From CACPJA01 sp964629335 (GTDB taxonomy: Bacteria > Pseudomonadota > Gammaproteobacteria > Steroidobacterales > UBA11654): 64,000 nucleotides of DNA. A program made the translations under genes and the position numbers. The stretch is taken from positions 1 to 64,000 of the forward strand of contig CAZVRH010000003.1 of NCBI GenBank assembly GCA_964629335.1, given 5' to 3'. Each line of letters starts with the position of its first letter. Positions within the stretch are counted from its first letter, which is position 1. Positions 1 through 6,604 of this stretch are shown here, piece by piece. The notes below the pieces were generated by a model. The model was given only the letters and a program-made list of their open reading frames with translations, did not search any database and was not told where the DNA came from.

Positions 1-53
<53 letters not shown>

Positions 54-98
54 ATCGGTTGAGTTATTCTATAGAAAAAACCACTTAATTGATAAAAA

Positions 99-374
99 TT
101 ATTCTCCCTTAGGTGGCGTATATTCCACTGGTTTCTTAGAGCCGTCTCCAAAAAAGAATTCATGCATTTCTTCTTGAAGAAATTGCCTCGCTTGTGGGTC
201 AACCAATGATAGCCTATTTTCATTGATGAGCATGGTCTGATGTTCTAACCATAGATGCCAAGCTTCTTGTGATATAGATTCAAAAATTTTCTGCCCAATC
301 TCACCTGGATATGGAGGTCTACTCAAACCAGGACGTTCATTTTTGAAATATTGACAAAAAATTAATCTTTCCAT
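99..374 (-). CDS. yggX: Fe(2+)-trafficking protein YggX
   Basis: A 91-residue protein of full family length. It carries the YggX landmarks: conserved Cys7 in the N-terminal IFC motif, YPGE at about 22-25, the central EAW...W...QTMLINE block at about 37-53, and a C-terminal YTPP. The family is implicated in iron handling and protection of Fe-S clusters from oxidative damage; the biochemical role is inferred from E. coli and Salmonella. It lies 3 bp downstream of mutY on the same strand. The mutY-yggX pair is a classic gammaproteobacterial operon, and MutY is itself a 4Fe-4S enzyme. Confidence 0.95.
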   Translation of the reverse strand: MERLIFCQYFKNERPGLSRPPYPGEIGQKIFESISQEAWHLWLEHQTMLINENRLSLVDPQARQFLQEEMHEFFFGDGSKKPVEYTPPKGE

Positions 375-377
375 TTG

Positions 378-1427
378 TTATTCCCCTAATCCTTTAATAA
401 TTGATTGTACTGGTTTAGGCACTCCTAGTTTATAGATTTGCCTTTTTGAGATTATCTTGTGGTTCTTTTGTTTTTTTAATGGCTTGTTAATTTTGATAAT
501 AATAGGTTTGATTTCTAATTCAAAATGGCTAAACCCATGAATCATCTTGTCACCGTATTCTAAACTTTTTAGATTATTACCCACCGTCTTGTCACACCAT
601 TCTTGGATCTCCTGATTTGTTTCCAATTCAGGAAAAGACCATAGCCCTCCCCATATGCCTTTATTTTGTCTTTTTTGAAGCAACACTTTTTGATTCGTGT
701 CTTTGATGACCATAAAATAAACTGATTTTTTCCTTTTTTTCTTCCTGATACTCTTATTAGGGAGTGAATACACTAGATCTTTTTCCCGTGCTCCACAGTT
801 ATTTGATAATGGACAAATTGAACACCTTGCTTTTTTTGGAGCACAAACAGTGGCCCCAAGATCCATGATGGCTTGTGTGTATATATCGTAACTTTGTTTG
901 GGGAGACATCGATCTGCCAACTGCCACAGTTTTTTTTCAGTTTTGCTAGCTTTTAAATCGCCTTTGATACAATAGAATCTAGACAACACTCTTTTTACAT
1001 TACCATCTAATATAGCTCTAGGCTCAATCCCTGAAAGAGAAAGAATTGCTCCAGCTGTAGAGTGCCCAATTCCGGGTAGATCAATTAATTCTTCAAAGGT
1101 ATTAGGTATTTGGCTGTTATATTTTTCCAAAATTATTTTGGAGGTTTTATGTAAATTTCTCGCCCTGGAATAAAAACCCAAACCTGACCAAAGGCTCATC
1201 ACATCGTCCTCTGAGCCTGTTGCTAAGCTATCCACATCTGGAAACCTATTTATAAACTTAACAAAATAAGGAATAACTGTGGCCACTTGGGTTTGTTGCA
1301 ACATGATTTCTGAAATCCATGTTTTATATCTGCTCGGTGAATTCTGCCATGGCAGATCCTTACGGCCATGTAGATGCCACCATTCTAAGAGTGGTGTCGA
1401 AAATTTAGCTTGGTACTCGAATCCCAA
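378..1427 (-). CDS. mutY: A/G-specific adenine DNA glycosylase MutY
   Basis: This 349-residue glycosylase removes adenine mispaired with 8-oxoG. The catalytic Glu40 sits in SEIMLQQTQV, the helix-hairpin-helix is LPGIGHSTAG (118-126), and the catalytic Asp141 is in ILDGNVKR. The 4Fe-4S ligands C195, C202, C205 and C211 have the standard C-x6-C-x2-C-x5-C spacing. The C-terminal third (about 235-349) fits the NUDIX-like 8-oxoG recognition domain. The start is a TTG codon placed so that the N-terminus aligns with the family. It begins 5 bp after the preceding membrane-protein gene and runs into yggX, so the three probably form one operon. With mutM at 33.9 kb the window holds two arms of the GO repair system. 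Confidence 0.96.
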   Translation of the reverse strand: MGFEYQAKFSTPLLEWWHLHGRKDLPWQNSPSRYKTWISEIMLQQTQVATVIPYFVKFINRFPDVDSLATGSEDDVMSLWSGLGFYSRARNLHKTSKIILEKYNSQIPNTFEELIDLPGIGHSTAGAILSLSGIEPRAILDGNVKRVLSRFYCIKGDLKASKTEKKLWQLADRCLPKQSYDIYTQAIMDLGATVCAPKKARCSICPLSNNCGAREKDLVYSLPNKSIRKKKRKKSVYFMVIKDTNQKVLLQKRQNKGIWGGLWSFPELETNQEIQEWCDKTVGNNLKSLEYGDKMIHGFSHFELEIKPIIIKINKPLKKQKNHKIISKRQIYKLGVPKPVQSIIKGLGE

Positions 1428-1432
1428 AAATT

Positions 1433-2101
1433 TTAGCCGACAATTTTAGTAGCGCCAATAAAAGCTGTGATGAAGATTAAAATATAGGTTGCATGCACCC
1501 ATTTAAGTGTGAGATTCATTCCCCCGCTGATAGACGATTCTATTTCTGGACTGGATCCTTCGGTTGCTAACCTCTCATAAGCCAAACCTAAAGGAAAAAA
1601 TGCGATTTCAATACCTAAAATAGTTAAATTGATAAGGCCATACAACCCAACCTTGAGAGCCACTGAATTTGCTTCATAGGGTCCGTACCCCATAAAAGAC
1701 GAAGCCGCTACTATAATAAGGCCTATTCCCAATGAAGCCACCACAAACCGATTGATCTTTGATAGTTGTTGACCCCACGGTTCGTTCAAATTTGCTGCGC
1801 CTCCTACATTAATCACTAACCATGCGAGTGTAAATCCCCACATGATTGATAAAGTTATGGCAGAGGGATCAATGTAGCCAAGCGTCTTGGATAACTGGAC
1901 CCCAAAAGGTAGCGCCATGACCCACATGACTCTTGGCAATAACTCTATTTTGAGAGCCATTTCTAACATTTGGAAACGAGCCTCCACTCCAAGTTGTGGG
2001 TCTGTTGATTTTTTAGAGCACAGCATGACTCCCACATCCGTGCCGAGCCAGAAGACAAACATACAAATATGTAAGAATTTCCAGATTTCATATTCAGCCA
2101 T
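1433..2101 (-). CDS. Integral membrane protein of unknown function
   Basis: A 222-residue protein with about five or six hydrophobic segments: roughly 7-27, 55-75, 80-100, 117-137, 150-172 and 198-220. The first helix contains KFLHICMFVFWLG, reminiscent of the KxxHxxxxxxWxG helix seen in CopD/DUF2269-type membrane proteins, but I cannot place it firmly in a family. It lies between a small unknown gene and mutY on the same strand with gaps of 21 and 5 bp, so it is probably cotranscribed. No catalytic motif is visible. Confidence 0.8.
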   Translation of the reverse strand: MAEYEIWKFLHICMFVFWLGTDVGVMLCSKKSTDPQLGVEARFQMLEMALKIELLPRVMWVMALPFGVQLSKTLGYIDPSAITLSIMWGFTLAWLVINVGGAANLNEPWGQQLSKINRFVVASLGIGLIIVAASSFMGYGPYEANSVALKVGLYGLINLTILGIEIAFFPLGLAYERLATEGSSPEIESSISGGMNLTLKWVHATYILIFITAFIGATKIVG

Positions 2102-2122
2102 TATCTAACCCCTTAATTCGTT

Positions 2123-2398
2123 TTAGTTTGATTTAACCTCTGGTTCAACTAATTCGCCATCTTCTTGCCAGATATACAACTCTCCAATATACATGGCTAA
2201 CATGGCTTGTGTTTCCTCAGATGCATCATTACCTTCGATCGCATCTAGGTTTCTTTGAGCAAGCTCTAGTGCCCTTGGTACTCTCCAGTCTCGGAAAGCT
2301 CTGCTTTGTTCCATACGCACTGAAACACGAGTTTCATCCAGATACTCATCTGTCACTGTTACGTCAACACCTGACCATGATAGATTTACATCAGCCAT
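2123..2398 (-). CDS. Small hypothetical protein
   Basis: A 91-residue, acidic, soluble protein with no signal peptide, cysteine pair or recognisable domain. It is rich in Glu and Asp, with alternating hydrophobic residues at the N-terminus (VNLSWSGVDVTVTDEYLDE), suggesting a short beta-rich start followed by helices. It is the first gene of the run that continues into the membrane protein, mutY and yggX. Its ATG is preceded by AAGGAGAGGAAAG, a good ribosome-binding site, which supports real translation. I do not recognise a function. Confidence 0.7.
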   Translation of the reverse strand: MADVNLSWSGVDVTVTDEYLDETRVSVRMEQSRAFRDWRVPRALELAQRNLDAIEGNDASEETQAMLAMYIGELYIWQEDGELVEPEVKSN

Positions 2399-2523
2399 CT
2401 TTCCTCTCCTTAAATTTAGATGTCATTAGATTATGATTTAATGAAAATATTTTGACAACTCTTTATCAACTAAAAACTTTGATATATTCTAGGGGAGCAA
2501 TAATAAGAGGAGAAAATAAAGAT

Positions 2524-3429
2524 ATGAGACCTCATGTAGAATTAATTCAACAAAGCGACCTCTGTTGGCACCCAGCTGAGCTTCACGGTGGAACCGGAAG
2601 GGTTATGCAAAGAAACCTTTCGTATGATGAAGAAGATGGTTCTTGTTCAACAAAACTTTATTTTGAAACCGTATGGGATAGACCCGGAGGCTACCATGAA
2701 GCAGACACAGAATGGTTTGTGCTAGAGGGTAGAGTAAAAATGGGAGACAACGTATTTGGTCCAGGTATGTATTGGCGAGCTCCTGCAGGTTTGAGAGTTC
2801 CAGATATCAGTGTTGATAAAGGCTCTGAAGTTCTTATTTTTAGAGAGTATGGAGACTGGGGTTTTTCAGTTTCAGAAACTGATAAAAGTGAGTTTATACC
2901 TGAAGGTGGCAATACAGCATCGGATCAGCCAGGAGTATTAACAATTTGCGATTCTGCAAAGATGGATTGGATGGACAATATATATGAAGGTGATACACAA
3001 CGATTCTTGCAATTGAAAATTTTGTATCACGACCCATCACCTGAAGGACAAAATGAAAAAGGATTTATCACAATGTTAGGCTGGGCGCCACCGGGCTGGA
3101 CAGATGACAGGCTCATTCATCATCCTATTTTTGAAGAAGCGTACACACTAACCGGGCATATGGACTATAACTTCGGTCGATTTACCCCAGGAACATACTT
3201 CTTCAGACCGGCTAAAGTTAAGCACGGACATTTCACAGCTGGTGAGGAAATGGGTACAAGCTGGATCTTTAGGTTAGACGGTGCCTTAATTAACTGGGTG
3301 ACATTAAACTCTGACGTCATCGTGAAAGGTGATGCCGTTAATTACGACCCGATAACACAAGCACCCTTAATGGCAGGTATTCCTGTTAGATCTAAATCAA
3401 CGGGCCCGTGGGATCTAGACGGTCAGTAA
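2524..3429 (+). CDS. Two-cupin-domain protein, possible metal-dependent dioxygenase or isomerase
   Basis: A 301-residue protein with two cupin barrels. The first spans about 40-110, with GGYHEADTEWFVLEG and a GPGMYWRAPAG turn. The second spans about 185-265, with HHPIFEEAYTLTGH and the closing HGHFTAGEE, giving a plausible His/His/Glu/His metal set. A longer frame opens at 2452, but this ATG is preferred because AAGAGGAG lies just upstream and the cupin fold starts soon after. It is the first gene of a five-gene plus-strand run. Related bicupins include ring-cleaving dioxygenases, but many are uncharacterised, so the reaction is unknown. Confidence 0.8.
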   Translation: MRPHVELIQQSDLCWHPAELHGGTGRVMQRNLSYDEEDGSCSTKLYFETVWDRPGGYHEADTEWFVLEGRVKMGDNVFGPGMYWRAPAGLRVPDISVDKGSEVLIFREYGDWGFSVSETDKSEFIPEGGNTASDQPGVLTICDSAKMDWMDNIYEGDTQRFLQLKILYHDPSPEGQNEKGFITMLGWAPPGWTDDRLIHHPIFEEAYTLTGHMDYNFGRFTPGTYFFRPAKVKHGHFTAGEEMGTSWIFRLDGALINWVTLNSDVIVKGDAVNYDPITQAPLMAGIPVRSKSTGPWDLDGQ

Positions 3430-3464
3430 TTTTAGATCACTAATTCAATAATAAATACGGCCTG

Positions 3465-4319
3465 ATGAACGGTATCATTGACATTGTGGTTAATATGTTC
3501 ACTCCACAAGAAGTTGAGCTTGGACAAACTGGTTTGGATGAACACTTCAAAAAACAAATCAGGATGCCTGAAGAAATGAGAGCTGGTGTTACTATTCCCG
3601 ATTATCTTAAAAAGATGGACCAAGCTGGTGTAGAAAGATCTTTATTAATAGCTGTTAGAGGTGGCGATATTAGAGTTCCCGAAGGATTTGAGGTGCCCTA
3701 TGAAAGTGTTCATAAGGTCTGCCAAGAACATCCCAATAGATTCTCAGGGTTAGCAGGTATCGATCCATTTAGAGGAATGGAAGGATTGAAGGATTTAGAG
3801 GTTGCCGTCAATGAATACGGCTTTGTTGGTGCACATTTATACCCTCACTGGTGTGAACTTCCTCCCGATCATAGAAAATACTATCCTTACTATGCCAAAT
3901 GTTGTGAGCTTGATATTCCCATCATGATGCAAGTGGGACATAATTTAATCTATTCGAGAAACAGAAGATTGCCGAGTGTGGGACGACCTATTTACCTAGA
4001 CCAAGTTGCAATTGATTTTCCTGAATTAAAATTGATCGGTATCCATATCGGAATACCTTGGACGGAAGAAATGATTTCGATGTGTTGGAAGCACGAAAAT
4101 ATTTATACCGCTGGTGACGCGTATGCGCCGAAGTATTGGCCTGAATCTTTTGTGCACTATGCCAATTCCTATGGCAAACACAAAGTCATGTTTGGAACCG
4201 ACTGGCCTGTAATAGATCCTGTGAGAGCAGTAGAAGAATTTAATAATCTAAATTTTAGAGAGTCTGCGTCTCAAAGAATTTTGAGAGAAAATGCCATAGA
4301 AGTATTCAATTTAGGTTAA
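3465..4319 (+). CDS. Amidohydrolase-2 (ACMSD-like) TIM-barrel protein
   Basis: A 284-residue protein of the amidohydrolase-related family that includes 2-amino-3-carboxymuconate-semialdehyde decarboxylase and 4-oxalomesaconate-type hydrolases. Supporting features are GAHLYPHW (about 125), VGHN (about 158), GIHIG (about 193) and the C-terminal FGTDWP (about 245), whose Asp is a usual metal or catalytic ligand. The usual N-terminal HxH metal motif is missing: the equivalent strand reads IDIVVNMF. It follows the bicupin by 35 bp and precedes the CoA ligase by 12 bp, so it is probably part of the same pathway. It may be a decarboxylase or hydrolase with an altered metal site. Confidence 0.8.
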   Translation: MNGIIDIVVNMFTPQEVELGQTGLDEHFKKQIRMPEEMRAGVTIPDYLKKMDQAGVERSLLIAVRGGDIRVPEGFEVPYESVHKVCQEHPNRFSGLAGIDPFRGMEGLKDLEVAVNEYGFVGAHLYPHWCELPPDHRKYYPYYAKCCELDIPIMMQVGHNLIYSRNRRLPSVGRPIYLDQVAIDFPELKLIGIHIGIPWTEEMISMCWKHENIYTAGDAYAPKYWPESFVHYANSYGKHKVMFGTDWPVIDPVRAVEEFNNLNFRESASQRILRENAIEVFNLG

Positions 4320-4331
4320 GAACCCTTCCTT

Positions 4332-5948
4332 ATGAGTATTGAACTGCCATCAACATATAGATATACCACAATATCTGAGGGTATACGCTTTGCCTGCGGT
4401 TGGGACCCTTCTAAAATTGCATACAAACATCGTGAAAAAACGAGAACTTATGATGAACTAAAAAAAAGAATTGATCTAATCTCCCTCAAAATATCTACTT
4501 TTTATAAGGAGAATAAAGACCTAGAGCTTCTTCGTGGATCCATTCCACATAAATCCAACATAGCGATTATTGCATCGAATTCAATTGAGTATATGGAAAT
4601 TGTGCTAGCAGCCTCTCAGTTGGGTCACCCCATCGTGACGGTCAACCCTAAATTAACCACAAAAGAAATTTACTCAATTTGTGAGGATGCAGATGCAAAA
4701 TTGATGATTGTTGATGAAAAAACCGAACGTATGATACAGGATACTTTTACTAATTCAGGGTTGCGTTTGCCAGATTCTATACAGGTTCTTGATTTTGGAG
4801 AATTAGAAATTGGTATTTCTGCATATGAACATGAACTGTTGCATACATCAAAAAAGGCAGAGGATTACTTTACATTACCGAACATCCATGAATCAGATAC
4901 ATTTACTGTTCCCTATACGTCAGGAACAACCGGTAAACCCAAGGGTGTAATGGTGCCTCACCGTTCTAGAGCCTTGACCCTTTATGGTATGGCTGAAGAG
5001 TATGGCTGTTTTTCTTCTGATGATCGCTTTCTTTCCATTGCACCAATGTGTCATGGGGCTGGCATGATCTTTTCTTTGGCCCCAATATTTTTTGGGGGGT
5101 ATGCAGAGATAATGGATGACTTCGATCCTGAATTAGTAATGAAGACTCTCGAAGAAGAAGAAATCACAGGATTTTTTGGTGTCCCTACTCACTTTTTTGG
5201 AATGCTAGGCGTAGATAAATCTATTCTTGAGAATTGCACTGGCAGTTCATTAAAAACGATCATATCGAACGCGTCTGCACTGCCACAATCCTTAAAAGAA
5301 AAGATTGTAGAACATTTTGGAGAGGGGTTGCTTTATGAATGCTACGGATCTACTGAGGGTGGAATTATTTCAAACCTAAGGCCAGATGATCAATTACGAA
5401 AGAAACAATGTGTTGGAGAACCCTTCCCTTTTACAAAGATAAAAATATTGAATGATGATGGCGATGAATGTGAGGCAAATGAGGTTGGAGAAATCTTTAC
5501 GGCAAGTCCATATGTTTTTAATGGTTACTGGCGAAAAGAAAAAGAAACACAAGATGCTTTTGACGGAGAATGGCTTACAGTGGGTGACCTTGCTAAAAAA
5601 GATGAAGATGGCTATTTATATATTGTCGACAGAAAAAAAGACATGATCATTTCCGGAGGAATAAATATCTACCCAAGAGAAATTGAAGAAGTCTTATTCA
5701 AACATCCGAATATTTCAGATGCTGCGGTGATTGGAATACCAGATGAAAAATGGGGTGAATCCATAAAAGCCTATATTGTCACAACAAGCTCTCATGACGG
5801 AGATGCTGAAGAGATCCGATCTTTTTGTGAACAGGAGATCTCAAAAATAAAAGTTCCTAAAATCATAGAATTTACTAACGAGATTCCCAGAAATGCGACC
5901 GGCAAAGTTTTAAAAACTGAATTGAGAAAAAATCATGGCGGACAATAA
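4332..5948 (+). CDS. AMP-dependent acyl-CoA synthetase/ligase
   Basis: A 538-residue ANL-superfamily ligase that would activate a carboxylic acid to its CoA thioester using ATP. The P-loop-like A3 motif YTSGTTGKPKG is at about 195-205, the aromatic ECYGSTEGG motif at about 336, the hinge GDLAKKDEDGYLYIVDRKKD near 418-437, and the catalytic lysine motif NATGKVLK near the C-terminus. Length is normal for medium-chain or aromatic acid CoA ligases. It overlaps the next gene by 14 bp, which shows tight cotranscription. The substrate is not predictable, but the neighbours suggest an aromatic or cyclic acid. Confidence 0.9.
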   Translation: MSIELPSTYRYTTISEGIRFACGWDPSKIAYKHREKTRTYDELKKRIDLISLKISTFYKENKDLELLRGSIPHKSNIAIIASNSIEYMEIVLAASQLGHPIVTVNPKLTTKEIYSICEDADAKLMIVDEKTERMIQDTFTNSGLRLPDSIQVLDFGELEIGISAYEHELLHTSKKAEDYFTLPNIHESDTFTVPYTSGTTGKPKGVMVPHRSRALTLYGMAEEYGCFSSDDRFLSIAPMCHGAGMIFSLAPIFFGGYAEIMDDFDPELVMKTLEEEEITGFFGVPTHFFGMLGVDKSILENCTGSSLKTIISNASALPQSLKEKIVEHFGEGLLYECYGSTEGGIISNLRPDDQLRKKQCVGEPFPFTKIKILNDDGDECEANEVGEIFTASPYVFNGYWRKEKETQDAFDGEWLTVGDLAKKDEDGYLYIVDRKKDMIISGGINIYPREIEEVLFKHPNISDAAVIGIPDEKWGESIKAYIVTTSSHDGDAEEIRSFCEQEISKIKVPKIIEFTNEIPRNATGKVLKTELRKNHGGQ

Positions 5949-6579
5949 ACAAATTACAGTTGAATTTTATTTTGATTACAGTTGTCCTTGGACGTATTTG
6001 GGCTATAAAAGGCTTATTCAAGCTACGACTCGAACTGCTTCTCTAATTAAATGGAAACCAATTAAGCTAGAAATAATAAAAGACTCATTGAACAAACCTG
6101 TGCAAAAAAGTCCAGATTATATAACGCGTTACAGAAAAAAAGATCTGCAGGATTGGGCGAATTACTGCAGTCTAGACATTAAGGAACATGAGAATTTAGA
6201 CCATGCAGTTTCTTTAAAAGCTTCTAGAGGAGCTTTTTGTGCAATATCAGAAGATAAAATGGTGAATTACAGTTCTGAAGTTTTCAAAGCTTTCTTTAGT
6301 GACCTAAAAGATATTTCAAACAATGAGATACTCATAAATATTGCGAAGAAATTGGACATGGATATCAAGGCATTTAAAGAAACCATAGAGAGTGATCTCC
6401 ATGATAGAACAATTCAGTCTAACTGTGATCAACTCATCAATAAAGGGGGCTATGGCAGCCCCACTATGATCGTAGACAATCAACTTTTTTTTGGGAATGA
6501 TAGAATGAATTTGGTTGAATTTGCCATCGGGCAAGCCAGTGGTAAAATACTGGTGCTGCCTGGCCAGCATAACGCTTAG
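5935..6579 (+). CDS. DsbA-family / 2-hydroxychromene-2-carboxylate isomerase-like protein
   Basis: A 214-residue thioredoxin-fold protein with the N-terminal FYFDYSCPWTYLGYKR motif typical of FrnE/HCCA isomerase (kappa-GST-like) proteins. The single Cys-Pro-Trp replaces the CxxC of true DsbA, which fits an isomerase or glutathione-dependent role better than disulfide exchange. A cis-Pro motif (YGSPTMIV) lies near residue 179. There is no signal peptide, so it is cytoplasmic. HCCA isomerases act in naphthalene-type ring degradation, which makes an aromatic pathway possible here, but the family is broad. Confidence 0.85.
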   Translation: MADNKQITVEFYFDYSCPWTYLGYKRLIQATTRTASLIKWKPIKLEIIKDSLNKPVQKSPDYITRYRKKDLQDWANYCSLDIKEHENLDHAVSLKASRGAFCAISEDKMVNYSSEVFKAFFSDLKDISNNEILINIAKKLDMDIKAFKETIESDLHDRTIQSNCDQLINKGGYGSPTMIVDNQLFFGNDRMNLVEFAIGQASGKILVLPGQHNA

Positions 6580-6604
6580 AAAATCTTTATGGTACATTAA
6601 CTGT

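Noticed and set aside
2452..2523. TTGACA at 2452-2457 as the promoter of the bicupin operon
   Set aside because: The hexamer is perfect but no suitable -10 lies 16-18 bp downstream; the nearest TATATT is about 25 bp away.
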